From: Paracoccaceae bacterium
Lineage (GTDB): Bacteria > Pseudomonadota > Alphaproteobacteria > Rhodobacterales > Rhodobacteraceae
Reading direction: 5' to 3'
Length of the DNA: 64,000 nt
NCBI GenBank assembly: GCA_021741245.1
Contig: JAIOYF010000010.1
Location: 105,485 to 169,484 of the forward strand
The number at the start of each line of letters is the position of its first letter. Within the stretch, counting starts at the first letter, position 1. The position numbers were made by a program, and so were the translations under genes. This document shows, one piece after another, positions 36,438 to 45,416 of this stretch. The notes below the pieces were generated by a model. It did no database searches, was not told where the DNA came from, and saw nothing but the letters and a program-made list of their open reading frames with translations.

Positions 36438-36830
36438 TTATTCGGGGTACTTGCGCCTTGCCTTGGCAACGCCAAGCTTACCCCCTGATTTTCCCGTTTG
36501 CGCTGTCGCCGTCCATTCGTAGGTATGTTTACCTGACGGTGGGCAGGGGCTCTTGTACTTGAACGCGCCGGGTTGAACGGTGGATTTGCCATTCCAAGCG
36601 ACGACCCCGCCGCCATGATTGTAGGCAGGCACATCGCGATCAACCAAGCGGAAACGGATGTACTTTGTGCCTGCCGGAACATCCTTGAGCGAGAATTTTG
36701 GATTCGCGACCGTGTTCGGGTTACCCGAGGTGCAAAGTTTCAGACCAGCCCAATCAAACCCAATTTCGAACGCTGATGCCATCGACGATGTCATAGCAAA
36801 GAGTGCAAAAGCAATGATCGCTGGTTTCAT
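36438..36830 (-). CDS. Secreted PEBP-like (YbhB/YbcL-type) small protein
   Basis: A 130-aa exported protein with signal peptide MKPAIIAFALFAMTSSMASA. The core reads YIRFRLVDRDVPAYNHGGG and YKSPCPPSGKHTYEWTATA, matching the D-x-D-x-P-x-x-x-H and GPCPPxGxHxY motifs of phosphatidylethanolamine-binding proteins. It is shorter than full PEBP proteins (about 160 aa or more), lacking part of the sheet, so it is a minimal or diverged version. Ligand and function are unknown. AT content is higher than in neighbouring genes. Confidence 0.75.
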   Translation of the reverse strand: MKPAIIAFALFAMTSSMASAFEIGFDWAGLKLCTSGNPNTVANPKFSLKDVPAGTKYIRFRLVDRDVPAYNHGGGVVAWNGKSTVQPGAFKYKSPCPPSGKHTYEWTATAQTGKSGGKLGVAKARRKYPE

Positions 36831-36897
36831 CAGACTATCCCTTGTTACAATCGGTGTTGATCAAGGCTAGGTCTGATCACCCATGCTGTAAATGGGC

Positions 36898-37383
36898 TTA
36901 TCGCAAACTCAGCAGTGACGAGGACAGGTCTTGGGCCAATGACACGCGCTCTTCTTCCGACAGGAAGGCGCCTATTTCCACTTCGCGCGGGCCACCCTTG
37001 AGTGTCAGGTAATGCGGAACCGGGCCGCCCTTTGGGTGAACGGTGACCTGAACCCAATAAGGGTTTGCCTCCCATTCCTTGTGCAGATGCCGGGGACCGT
37101 GGCGGGTCAGCGTTATTCGTTGCGGAGACAGGATCACGTTTTCGATGATCTGCCCATCGCGATAGCTGCGCATAAGCGCCCACCAGATCCCGGCCATGGC
37201 AAGCACGATAAAGGGCAAAAGACCCCAGACCACCGGGGATCCCAGCAGCGCGATCAAGGGCAGGGAAATCAGGGCCGATGTGCCCCCTATGAACAAGACA
37301 AACCCTTGCCGGGGCAGGGAGCGGTGCGGCCAGAGATGCAGGTGGCGGGTGTCGCCCTCATCGGGCAGCCATTCATAGGGCAT
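36898..37383 (-). CDS. DUF2244 domain membrane protein
   Basis: A 161-aa protein with a predicted two-helix hairpin (FVLFIGGTSALISLPLIALLG, then VVWGLLPFIVLAMAGIWWAL) followed by a basic soluble domain containing YWVQVTVHPKGGPVPHYL. This layout matches the DUF2244 family of integral membrane proteins, some of which sit beside cytochrome oxidase genes in alphaproteobacteria. It lies close to ctaD on the same strand, which fits. No activity is assigned. Confidence 0.88.
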   Translation of the reverse strand: MPYEWLPDEGDTRHLHLWPHRSLPRQGFVLFIGGTSALISLPLIALLGSPVVWGLLPFIVLAMAGIWWALMRSYRDGQIIENVILSPQRITLTRHGPRHLHKEWEANPYWVQVTVHPKGGPVPHYLTLKGGPREVEIGAFLSEEERVSLAQDLSSSLLSLR

Positions 37384-37461
37384 GGTGGGATTCGCGGTCC
37401 TTTTGTTCAGGCCCTCAGGGTAAAGCGCTTGGCACGGAAGTCCAACGGGTGCGACGCTTTG

Positions 37462-37770
37462 TCAGCCGGTGCAGGCATAGGTGATCTCATAGTCCCGAAA
37501 TAGAAATTCCTCGCCGATGACCTCGGGTCCGTCCGGGCGCTGGGAATGGATGGCAAAGCCGGAACGGCCACAGTTCACCAGTGCATCCGCGCGGATCTGG
37601 GCGCGAAAGGCGTCTTCCCTTGGGTCTTCCAGCGTATAGGCCCGCTCGATCCGCAGGCTGTGAAGCGTAAGGGTGCCATCATCGGGCGGGGCAGGGGCCG
37701 CAGGGTTGGGTGCCGTTTGGCAGGCCCCAAGGGTGGCAAGCAGCAACAGGCCAATCAGTCTTTTGTGCAA
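37462..37770 (-). CDS. Small lipoprotein starting at TTG
   Basis: A 102-aa lipoprotein. The lipobox LATLGAC follows a short basic-hydrophobic leader (HKRLIGLLL). A canonical ATG is absent; TTG at 37770 has GGAG six bases upstream, so the ORF-track start inside the upstream region (38031) is wrong. The mature part starts QTAPNPAAPAPPDDG and holds three cysteines including one near the C terminus (EITYACTG). I recognise no named family. It sits between the DUF2244 gene and the ctaD terminator. Confidence 0.72.
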   Translation of the reverse strand: MHKRLIGLLLLATLGACQTAPNPAAPAPPDDGTLTLHSLRIERAYTLEDPREDAFRAQIRADALVNCGRSGFAIHSQRPDGPEVIGEEFLFRDYEITYACTG

Positions 37771-37877
37771 GGGAGGCTCCGTCAGGGGACAAGGGGCGGC
37801 GTTTGTTCGCCTTTGCCAAGGATCGCGGTATCGCCCGATTGTGCAAGGCAGGGATTCAAGCCGTTCCCCAAAATTGC

Positions 37878-37907
37878 AAACGGCCCCGGAAACATCCGGG
37901 GCCGTTT
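37878..37907 (-). terminator. Hairpin after ctaD
   Basis: AAACGGCCCCGGA and TCCGGGGCCGTTT form a perfect 13-bp stem around a four-base loop. On the minus strand it begins 23 bp after the ctaD stop and is followed by GCAATTTT. Confidence 0.85.
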
Positions 37908-37930
37908 GGGAAGGTTCGTCAGCCTTGGCC

Positions 37931-39601
37931 TTAGTGGGCGTGGCCCTTGTCCCAATCAGATTGCTTGGGCAGCGTTTCGAACGTGTGCTCTGGCGGTGGC
38001 GAGGACAGGGTCCATTCCAGCGTATCGGCATATTCGTTCCAGTAGTTGTTCTCGGTCACGCGGCGACCGAACTTCAACGAATAGATCATGATGCCGATAA
38101 AGAACGCGAACGAGGCAAAGGACAGGAACGCACCGATGGACGACCAGTAGTTCCAGTAAGCAAAGGCTTCCGGATAGTCGATGTAGCGGCGAGGCATGCC
38201 CTGACGGCCCAAGAAGTGCTGGGGGAAGAAGGTCAGGTTCGCGCCGATGAACATCGTCCAGAAGTGCAGCTTGCCTGCCCATTCCGGGTAGTGACGTCCC
38301 GACATCTTACCGAACCAGAAGTAGATCCCGGCAAAGATCCCGAACACGGCACCCAAGCTCATCACATAGTGGAAGTGTGCCACGACGTAATAGGTGTCAT
38401 GATAGGCGCGGTCGATTGCAGCCTGGCTCAACACGATGCCGGTCACGCCGCCAACGGTGAAGAGGAACAGGAAGCCAAAGGCCCAGAGCATCGGCGTCTT
38501 CATCTCGATCGAGCCGCCCCACATGGTGGCAATCCATGAGAAGATCTTGATGCCTGTCGGCACTGCGATCACCATGGTGGCCAGCATGAAGTAGGATTGC
38601 TGGGTGAGCGACATACCGACGGTGTACATGTGGTGCGCCCAGACGACAAAGCCCAGAACACCGATTGCTACCATCGCATAGACCATCGGCAGATAGCCAA
38701 AGATCGGCTTTTTCGAGAAGGTCGCGATCACCTGGCTGATGATGCCAAAGGCTGGCAGCACGATGATATACACTTCCGGGTGGCCAAAGAACCACAAGAT
38801 GTGCTGATACAGGATCGGGTCGCCGCCGCCTTCAGGTTGGAAGAACGTCGTGCCAAAGTTCCGGTCGGTCAGCAGCATGGTGATGGCGCCTGCCAGAACC
38901 GGAAGGGCAAGCAAGATCAACCATGCGGTCACAAAGATCGACCATGCAAACAGCGGCACCTTGTGCAGCGTCATGCCCGGCGTGCGCATGTTGAGGAAGG
39001 TGGTGATCATGTTGATCGCGCCAAGGATCGACGAGGCACCCGACAAGTGGACCGCAAAGATTGCGAGGTCCATCGAATAGCCGCCTTCATTGGTCGACAA
39101 TGGCGGGTAAAGCACCCAGCCCACGCCCGAACCCAGCTGGCCATTACCGCCCGGCGAGAACACCGAAGCCACCGCCAGCGAGGTGCCGGCGACATACATC
39201 CAGTAGGAAAGGTTGTTCAACCGGGGGAAGGCCATGTCCGGCGCACCGATTTGCAACGGCATGAAGTAGTTGCCAAAACCACCGAACAGGGCCGGGATGA
39301 CGACAAAGAACATCATCAAGATGCCGTGGCCCGTGATCAGAACGTTCCACAAATGGCCGTTTGGCGTACAGTCGCTGGTGGCAGCGGCCGTCAGGCGCGC
39401 ACCCTCCATACACATGTATTGCACGCCCGGATGCATCAGCTCCATGCGCATGTAGACAGTGAAGATCACCGACAGCAGACCAACAAAGCCGCCTGTGAAC
39501 AGATAGAGGATTCCGATATCTTTATGGTTGGTCGACATGAACCAGCGGGTGAAGAACCCCCGCTCGTCATGGTCGTGGCCATGGATGGCTGCGTCCGCCA
39601 T
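37931..39601 (-). CDS. ctaD: Cytochrome c oxidase subunit I (aa3-type)
   Basis: Catalytic subunit of the respiratory aa3 oxidase, containing haem a, haem a3 and CuB. The 556-aa length is typical. Ligand and channel motifs are [10 protein letters not shown] (haem a His), [14 protein letters not shown] (CuB His and cross-linked Tyr, E286-type Glu region), WAHHMYTVG (CuB His pair), and [11 protein letters not shown] (both haem iron ligands). It has about twelve helices. The ATG at 39601 begins [13 protein letters not shown]. The other subunits (ctaC, ctaE) are not in the window. An FnrL-type palindrome lies upstream. Confidence 0.97.
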   Translation of the reverse strand: MADAAIHGHDHDERGFFTRWFMSTNHKDIGILYLFTGGFVGLLSVIFTVYMRMELMHPGVQYMCMEGARLTAAATSDCTPNGHLWNVLITGHGILMMFFVVIPALFGGFGNYFMPLQIGAPDMAFPRLNNLSYWMYVAGTSLAVASVFSPGGNGQLGSGVGWVLYPPLSTNEGGYSMDLAIFAVHLSGASSILGAINMITTFLNMRTPGMTLHKVPLFAWSIFVTAWLILLALPVLAGAITMLLTDRNFGTTFFQPEGGGDPILYQHILWFFGHPEVYIIVLPAFGIISQVIATFSKKPIFGYLPMVYAMVAIGVLGFVVWAHHMYTVGMSLTQQSYFMLATMVIAVPTGIKIFSWIATMWGGSIEMKTPMLWAFGFLFLFTVGGVTGIVLSQAAIDRAYHDTYYVVAHFHYVMSLGAVFGIFAGIYFWFGKMSGRHYPEWAGKLHFWTMFIGANLTFFPQHFLGRQGMPRRYIDYPEAFAYWNYWSSIGAFLSFASFAFFIGIMIYSLKFGRRVTENNYWNEYADTLEWTLSSPPPEHTFETLPKQSDWDKGHAH

Positions 39602-40007
39602 TGGCGTCTCCCGTTTTTTGTTGCGCCCACGGGGGTATACCCGCGGGATGTTCCCTTCCACCCAACCTCCGGCGCACGGAGTCGGGGCGACAGTTTTGGT
39701 AATAGCTTGCGAGGAACACAGGGGCAACGGCGGAAATTGACCTAGATCAAGCCCTGATGTCGCAGGGCACTTGTAATTATTCGTTCTGAGGCGTCAGGGG
39801 GCCACGGGTGTTCCGCCCAAGAAGATCATCTGTAAAGACATATAAATCAATTATTTGCATGGATATCTGCGCCTGATGCAAAGCCGCTGAAACAGGTTAT
39901 CTGCCGAAATTGGCGTTGTGCTGCGCATCATTCCAAAAGTGCTGCATCCAGATGAGTCAAAAGAGAAAATTTTCATCGACTTGCCGGGCAGGCGGCCTTT
40001 GGGATGC
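39602..40007. other. Gene-free spacer upstream of ctaD
   Basis: This 406-bp spacer carries no convincing ORF. It is AT-richer in the middle (around 39830-39870) and contains the FnrL-like box at 39737-39750, plus TTGCAT and ATGCAA in inverted orientation near 39854-39881. It likely holds the ctaD promoter and the 3' end of the gene at 40008. Confidence 0.5.
39737..39750. promoter_or_regulatory. FnrL/Fnr-type box upstream of ctaD
   Basis: TTGACCTAGATCAA is an exact match to the FNR half-site pattern TTGA-N6-TCAA. It lies 136 bp upstream of the ctaD ATG, a plausible distance for oxygen-responsive control of aa3 oxidase in Rhodobacterales. Confidence 0.55.
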
Positions 40008-40640
40008 CTAGTCGCCGACCATCATCCCAACCACGATCAGCACCTGATAGTCTTCTTTGGAACAGCCATCGATGCTTGGCATGGCCTCGGACGGGGGCAT
40101 AGGGAACCGGCTGAGCGGAGTGTTGTCGGGCGTGCAAGACGCCCCGTCGCGGGGGGTGTAAAGTGCCGCACGGCACCGCAGGTGGGTGACGTCATAGACG
40201 GTGGCCGCGTCCGACAGGCTCCAGCCTTGCGCGCCATTTGCGTCGGGGGCGGTGACGGTCAGGACCGCCGTTGCCTCGCGCCCACCCGTCACCACATATT
40301 TGCCTGCGGGCAGCGGAAAGTTCGGGGCCTCCATGATCAGGCCGTTTTCCTCGATCCACCACGCGTTGGCGTCAAACTGCCAGCCTGCGGGGGCGATGCC
40401 CGCTGCGGCTTTCAGATCCTCATAATTGCGCACACGAACCCCGCGCGGGCCGGGATCAACCGGCCACAGGCCCCATGTTGCCGCATCCGTCCCCGAGGTG
40501 GCGGAGGAGGGGCCAAGGGCGGCGATGTATTGTGTGGGGATGCGTTGAAACGTCGCCTCGGCATGTGCAGGGGCGGTCAGGGTCAAAATCGCCAGACTGG
40601 TGCCCAGAACCAGATTGGTGCCCAGAAAACGTTTCCACAT
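40008..40640 (-). CDS. Secreted protein of unknown function
   Basis: A 210-aa exported protein with a signal peptide starting MWKRFLGTNLVLGTSLAILT and cleaving after APAHA. The mature part has several aromatic stretches (ATWGLWPVDPGPRGV, WQFDANAWWIEE), a beta-rich GKYVVTGGREATAVLTV segment, and three cysteines near the C terminus (LRCRAAL, ASCTPD, DGCSKED). No family is recognised. The ORF-track start at 40805 is too long; the ATG at 40640 follows a GGGAATTGGG purine-rich sequence. Confidence 0.75.
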   Translation of the reverse strand: MWKRFLGTNLVLGTSLAILTLTAPAHAEATFQRIPTQYIAALGPSSATSGTDAATWGLWPVDPGPRGVRVRNYEDLKAAAGIAPAGWQFDANAWWIEENGLIMEAPNFPLPAGKYVVTGGREATAVLTVTAPDANGAQGWSLSDAATVYDVTHLRCRAALYTPRDGASCTPDNTPLSRFPMPPSEAMPSIDGCSKEDYQVLIVVGMMVGD

Positions 40641-40903
40641 CCCAATTCCCCTTTTCCCACGCAATGCACTAGCGTTCAAAGTAGGGCAAAGCGACGTTCT
40701 GTCTAGGCTCGTGTCAGCCTGTCGCCTTTGCATGCATTTCGCCTGTGCCTGACGTTCGTGGACGCGGGGTGCCCTGCCTTCGGCCATGCACTTCGTGGAC
40801 CCCAAAGGCCTCTACTGTAAACTGGGTAAGGCACGTTGACTTATCCGATGCGCCGCGACAGGGTGCTGACGAACAGGCTGGGCTGGCCGTGCAGGGGGAA
40901 ATG

Positions 40904-42112
40904 ATGCGCTGGGAAGATGTATTGGCCACGCGGAACACGCGGATGAAGGCATCTGAAATCCGTGAACTGCTCAAGCTGCTGGATCAGCCCGACATCATCT
41001 CTTTCGCGGGGGGAATTCCCGACCCTGCGCTGTTTCCGGTGGCGGCGTTTCAGGCGGCAATGGCGGGCGCCCTTGGCCCCGGCCGTGCCGAAACCGCCCT
41101 GCAATATTCGGTAAGCGAGGGCTATTTGCCGCTGCGCCGTTGGCTGGCCGCGCATATGGCGGGCTTGGGCATTCCGTGTGGCGTGGACAATATCTTGATC
41201 ACCTCGGGGTCGCAGCAGGCCCTTGATTATCTTGGCAAGCTGATGATCTCGCCGGGCGATACGGTGCTGGTGAACTGGCCGACCTATATGGGGGCCTTGG
41301 GCGCGTTTAACGCCTACGAGCCGACCTATGACAGGCTTGATCCGCGCGAAAACCGCGGCGCGGCTGAGTATCGGGCCAAGGCGGCTGAGGCGGGGGGGGC
41401 GGTGAAATTCGCTTATCTCTCCACCGATTTTGCCAACCCCACGGGCGAAACCGTGGACCGGCCCGGGCGCGAGCGGGTGCTTGACCTGATGGACGCTATC
41501 GGTGGCGCGGTGGTCGAAGATGCCGCCTATCAGGCCCTGCGCTATGACAGCGAGGCGATCCCGCCGATCCTTGCACTTGAAGTTGCGCGCAAGGGGGGCA
41601 TCGAGGACTGCCGCACCATCTATTGCGGCTCTTTCTCCAAAACCCTTGCGCCGGGGTTGCGGGTGGGCTGGGTCTGTGCGGCCTCGCCCGTCATCGGGCG
41701 TCTGGTGCTGATGAAACAGGCCGCTGACCTGCATTCCAGCACACTCAACCAGATGGCGGTGGCCGAAGTGGCCGAAAACATCTTTGACACCCATGTGGCG
41801 GGCGTGCGCGCGGTCTATAAAGCGCGGCGCGACCATATGCTGGCGGCGCTTTCGCGGCATATGCCCAAGGGCGTGGAGTGGACGCGGCCCGAAGGCGGCA
41901 TGTTCGTCTGGATCACCCTGCCCGAAGGCATGGATGGCGCCGATCTGCTGGCCCGGTCGCTGGAGACGGAACGGGTGGCCTTTGTGCCGGGTCGGGCCTT
42001 TTTTGCGGATGGATCTGGGGCCAATACCATCCGCCTAAGCTTTAGCCGCGCCGATGAGGCCGCGATTGATGAGGGAATTGCAAGGCTGGGCCGATTGATT
42101 GCAGCCGGGTAA
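40904..42112 (+). CDS. PLP-dependent aminotransferase, ARO8/LysN-like (fold type I)
   Basis: A 402-aa class I aminotransferase resembling 2-aminoadipate or aromatic/branched-chain transaminases of the MocR-like branch, without a DNA-binding domain. Motifs include IISFAGGIPDPALFPV, LQYSVSEGYLPLRRWLA, ITSGSQQALDYLGKLM and the PLP lysine IYCGSFSKTLAPGLRVGW, plus the carboxylate-binding RLSFSR at the end. A run of G five bases before the second ATG favours 40904 over the ATG at 40901. Substrate is not determined. Confidence 0.87.
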   Translation: MRWEDVLATRNTRMKASEIRELLKLLDQPDIISFAGGIPDPALFPVAAFQAAMAGALGPGRAETALQYSVSEGYLPLRRWLAAHMAGLGIPCGVDNILITSGSQQALDYLGKLMISPGDTVLVNWPTYMGALGAFNAYEPTYDRLDPRENRGAAEYRAKAAEAGGAVKFAYLSTDFANPTGETVDRPGRERVLDLMDAIGGAVVEDAAYQALRYDSEAIPPILALEVARKGGIEDCRTIYCGSFSKTLAPGLRVGWVCAASPVIGRLVLMKQAADLHSSTLNQMAVAEVAENIFDTHVAGVRAVYKARRDHMLAALSRHMPKGVEWTRPEGGMFVWITLPEGMDGADLLARSLETERVAFVPGRAFFADGSGANTIRLSFSRADEAAIDEGIARLGRLIAAG

Positions 42113-42210
42113 GGGGCGGATTGGGAATTCCTGCCAGAGAGCCAAGGCTGCTTTGGGCCGATTGCGACGCTCCTTTCTTGCCCGGAATCAAGGCGCTTGC
42201 GCCGCCGGGC

Positions 42211-42239
42211 CGCGCCCGACCTCCCCCCGGGAGGGCGCG
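42211..42239. repeat. GC-rich palindromic hairpin
   Basis: CGCGCCC and GGGCGCG bracket CTCCC/GGGAG with a CCC loop, forming a stacked hairpin with a three-base bulge. A smaller palindrome GGCGC-TT-GCGCC lies at 42192-42203. The surrounding 297 bp between the aminotransferase and lipB hold no gene. It is probably a terminator or one of the intergenic palindromes common in this order. Confidence 0.5.
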
Positions 42240-42409
42240 TTTGCAGCCGTTGCCAGTAGAACTTCGGGGGAAGGACTTGAGCGATAAAGTGCCTCGAACA
42301 GGCTTCGGTGCGCCGTCCCGAGGTCGGACGCCGCCCTTTGTTGTGTACATTCTGAACAGCAACTTCGTCCGCAAAACGCACATATCAGCAACCTTCGGGC
42401 GGATACGCG

Positions 42410-43105
42410 TCATGTCTTGCACGCAGGCGGGTTCAGGCCATCGGGTTGCATCCCGCCCTCGGGGAAAAAGCGGGGGAAGGTAGCCATCAGGGCGGCGTCA
42501 AGGTCGGCCATGGTGACGGGCAGGCCGAGGTCCACAAGCGACGTCACCCCGTGGTCGCGGATGCCGCAGGGCACGATGCCTGAGAAATGGTGCAGGTCCG
42601 GCTCCACGTTGATCGAGATGCCGTGAAAGCTGACCCAACGGCGGAGTTTGACGCCGATGGCGGCGATCTTGTCCTCGGCAGGGGTGCCATCGGCATTGGC
42701 CGGGCGGTCGGGGCGGGTGACCCAGACGCCGACGCGGCCGGGGCGCACTTCGCCGCGCACATTGAATTCGGCCAAGGTGGCGATCACCCAGTTCTCTAGT
42801 GCGCGCACAAAGCAGCGCACGTCGCGCCCGCGTTCGCCGACATTGAGCATCACATAGATCACCCGCTGACCGGGGCCATGATAAGTGTATTGCCCGCCGC
42901 GCCCCACCTGATGCACGGGAAAGCGGTCGGGGTCGGTCAAGTCTTCCCGCCGCGCGCTGGTCCCTGCGGTGTAAAGCGGCGGATGTTCCAAAAGCCAGAT
43001 CGCCTCTTTTGCCTCGCCGCGCCCGATAGCCTCGGCCAACGCCTCCATCTCGGACAGCGTCTGGACATAGGGGGCAAGGCCGGGAACGTGGCGCCAGTGC
43101 GGCAT
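42410..43105 (-). CDS. lipB: Lipoyl(octanoyl) transferase
   Basis: Moves octanoyl groups from acyl carrier protein to lipoyl domains of 2-oxoacid dehydrogenases and GcvH. The 231-aa protein has the family motifs [18 protein letters not shown], the catalytic lysine in [20 protein letters not shown] (with conserved His), and the catalytic cysteine in [17 protein letters not shown]. LipA is elsewhere. The neighbouring palindromic spacer follows its stop. Confidence 0.96.
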   Translation of the reverse strand: MPHWRHVPGLAPYVQTLSEMEALAEAIGRGEAKEAIWLLEHPPLYTAGTSARREDLTDPDRFPVHQVGRGGQYTYHGPGQRVIYVMLNVGERGRDVRCFVRALENWVIATLAEFNVRGEVRPGRVGVWVTRPDRPANADGTPAEDKIAAIGVKLRRWVSFHGISINVEPDLHHFSGIVPCGIRDHGVTSLVDLGLPVTMADLDAALMATFPRFFPEGGMQPDGLNPPACKT

Positions 43106-43209
43106 GGGAGTCCTTTCTGGATGGGCGGTCGGGAATTTGATACTTGGTCTATTCGAAAGTCGTGGTAGGTTTAGGGGGTATTGAATCGGATATTGCGTGG
43201 AGAGGTGCT

Positions 43210-44757
43210 ATGAAACTTAAGGCAATTGCAACAGCGGGGGTCGTGGCAAGCCTGTCACTTGTTCCGGCACAAACGGCACATGCGGATGCAGGCGATGCAA
43301 TCGCCGGGGCGCTGATCGGCGGCATCATTGGCCACGCCATTGCGAAAGATCAGCAAAAACGATCCTCCACGCGAAGATATACCAGAACGACAAAACCATC
43401 CATCTCGTCCGCGCAGCGCCAGCAGAACCGTGAGGTGCAGACGGCGCTGAACCATTTTGGCTATCCGGTCGGCACACCCGATGGGGCCATTGGCCCAAAG
43501 AGCCGGGCCGCCATCTCCAATTATCAGGCAACCTTGGGCTATCCGCCGACAGGTCAGATGACCGATTATGAGCGGAACTTGTTGTTGACGGCTTATCAGC
43601 GCGCGATTTATGGCGGGCCTCAGGTGGCACAGGTGGCGGCCACCCATCCCATGGGTATGAAGGGCCTGCTTTTGATGCAGCGCGACGAGATGGCGGGCCT
43701 TCCGGTGACGATGCCTGCCGCCCCGCAACCCTATGTCGTGCAGCCCGTGGCCCCGCCGGTTTACGCAGCCCAACCCGAGGCACCGCAGGCCTCGCGCGGG
43801 GTGGCAGGGGCCGGTCTTGTCAGCGCCTTGCCATCCTTGATGCCAGAGGAGCCCGTTCCGGCCGCTGCCCCATCGCTGCCCTCGTTCATGGGGTCCGGCG
43901 TGGCGCAGGTGTCCTTGGCCAGCCAGTGCAACAAGATCAGCCTGATGACCAACACCAATGGTGGCTATGTCACGGCCGCCTCGATGACAGACGCAGGATT
44001 CGCCTTGGGTGAGCAGTTCTGTCTGGCGCGCACCTACGCGATGGCCACGGGTGAGGAACTTGCAGCCAAGGTCGCAGGCTTTACGCCGCAGCAAATCTCA
44101 GAGCAATGTGCGGGCTTTGGCCCGGTTCTGGCCGAGCATGTCAGTTCCCTGTCGCTCAAGACCCGCGATGAGGTTTTGGCGGGAGTGAAGGGGTTCATTC
44201 TTGGGTCGGGCATGTCGCCTGCACAACTGTCTGGCACCGCTAAGGTCTGCCTTGGCGTTGGCTATACAACCGATGCGATGGAGGTTGCCGTCGGCTCGGC
44301 GCTGCTGCTGACCGCCATGGGCGAGACAGGCTATGCCGAATTGTTGGGCCATCACCTGAGCCAAGGGTTTGGGGCAACCGTGCGCCCGGATCTGGCGCTG
44401 GACTGGTATCAGATGGGTCTGGATGCCATGGGGCAGGGGGCTGCCATCTTTGCGCCCGGTCTGGCAGAGCGTCCGGATCTGATTCGCAAGGCGGCCTTTA
44501 CGATCGCGGGCCGTGCGGGTGACTTGGCGCCAGTTGTTCCGGCGGCCTTGCCACAGTTTGCAGTGGCGCCAGAACCCGCAGCCCCGGCTCTGGTGTTGGC
44601 ACAGCCCACAGCACCTTTGGCCCCGGTCGTCGCAGAAGCGCCTGCCGCCCTGGCCCCCACAGCCCCAGCTACGGTGGTTGCCGTCGCGCCAGAGGCTGCT
44701 GGCGCGCGGGTCGTCATGTCGGCGGCGAAACTGCCATTTCTGCTCTTTGGCAACTAA
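43210..44757 (+). CDS. Exported peptidoglycan-binding domain protein
   Basis: A 515-aa protein with signal peptide MKLKAIATAGVVASLSLVPA and a Gly-rich helix DAIAGALIGGIIGHAIAKD that may interact with membranes (glycine-zipper like). Residues about 70-130 form a PG_binding_1 domain (VQTALNHFGYPVGTPDGAIG). The rest contains a helical domain with paired cysteines (LASQCNKISLM, GEQFCLARTY) and Ala/Pro-rich linkers, and ends GARVVMSAAKLPFLLFGN. GAGAGG precedes the ATG. It is probably an envelope protein; no enzyme motif is visible. Confidence 0.8.
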   Translation: MKLKAIATAGVVASLSLVPAQTAHADAGDAIAGALIGGIIGHAIAKDQQKRSSTRRYTRTTKPSISSAQRQQNREVQTALNHFGYPVGTPDGAIGPKSRAAISNYQATLGYPPTGQMTDYERNLLLTAYQRAIYGGPQVAQVAATHPMGMKGLLLMQRDEMAGLPVTMPAAPQPYVVQPVAPPVYAAQPEAPQASRGVAGAGLVSALPSLMPEEPVPAAAPSLPSFMGSGVAQVSLASQCNKISLMTNTNGGYVTAASMTDAGFALGEQFCLARTYAMATGEELAAKVAGFTPQQISEQCAGFGPVLAEHVSSLSLKTRDEVLAGVKGFILGSGMSPAQLSGTAKVCLGVGYTTDAMEVAVGSALLLTAMGETGYAELLGHHLSQGFGATVRPDLALDWYQMGLDAMGQGAAIFAPGLAERPDLIRKAAFTIAGRAGDLAPVVPAALPQFAVAPEPAAPALVLAQPTAPLAPVVAEAPAALAPTAPATVVAVAPEAAGARVVMSAAKLPFLLFGN

Positions 44758-44762
44758 CTGCG

Positions 44763-44790
44763 GAAGGGGGTGAAAATCCCCCTTTCCTTT
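44763..44790 (+). terminator. Terminator after the peptidoglycan-binding gene
   Basis: AAGGGGG pairs with CCCCCTT around a TGAAAAT loop, followed by TCCTTT. It begins six bases after the stop and separates the gene from tRNA-Leu. Confidence 0.7.
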
Positions 44791-44833
44791 GGCGCGCGGC
44801 TTGGCTAAAAGCCCGCCATCCAAGTCGTGATCT

Positions 44834-44920
44834 GCGGATGTGGCGGAATTGGTAGACGCGCAGCGTTGAGGTCGCTGTTCTTTAATCGGAGTGAAAGTTC
44901 GAGTCTTTTCATCCGCACCA
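44834..44920 (+). tRNA. tRNA-Leu (anticodon GAG)
   Basis: The acceptor arms are GCGGATG and CATCCGC, with ACCA encoded at the end. The anticodon stem CAGCG/CGCTG encloses loop TTGAGGT, anticodon GAG. A long variable arm and the T-loop GTTCGAGTC fit a class II leucine tRNA of 87 nt including CCA. Confidence 0.95.
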
Positions 44921-44937
44921 CGACTTGGAATTATCGA

Positions 44938-44970
44938 CAAAGGGCGCCACGCGAAAGCGGGCGCCCTTTG
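44938..44970 (+). terminator. Terminator after tRNA-Leu
   Basis: CAAAGGGCGCC and GGCGCCCTTTG make a perfect 11-bp stem with an 11-base loop, starting 18 bp after the tRNA. Confidence 0.8.
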
Positions 44971-45416
44971 TGCATCTTTGGCCCGCAGATCTGTCGTCCA
45001 TGGGTATTTGGTGGGGCCATCAAGACACCTGCCGCCCAAAACCGCTGTCGAATCATTCAAAACGAACGTGGGATGGGGGCAAAGGCAAGGATACTGCGGG
45101 TATCGGCCCCGATTGCCGGGGCTGCCGCTGATAAACCAACGGGCATGGCGGCAAACCGGCCGCTCCTCCCCACGGATTGGTCACGTGCCCTCACCGTTTC
45201 CGCGCCATCTTAGCCACGAAGAAGCCGAATCTCCTGTCATGGAAAACCCGACTGCCGTTTAAGGCGGCGAAAGTGGCGCAATATGACCGTTTTTCCCGCA
45301 TTTGCCGTGAGAAGCCTGAAAATGTGACAAGTCGGTTGCATTGCTTGGGTGCATTGGCTTTAGTCAGGGCTAACGAGTGCAGGACACCTGCCGGACCATA
45401 CGGGGAGACTAGCGCC
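44971..45416. other. Gene-free leader upstream of the ABC transporter
   Basis: About 445 bp without a convincing gene. The ORF-track lines here are weak and the 45177 ORF only reads into the ATPase gene. I see no clear riboswitch or operator; the promoter and a long 5' leader for the transporter operon presumably lie here. Confidence 0.5.
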
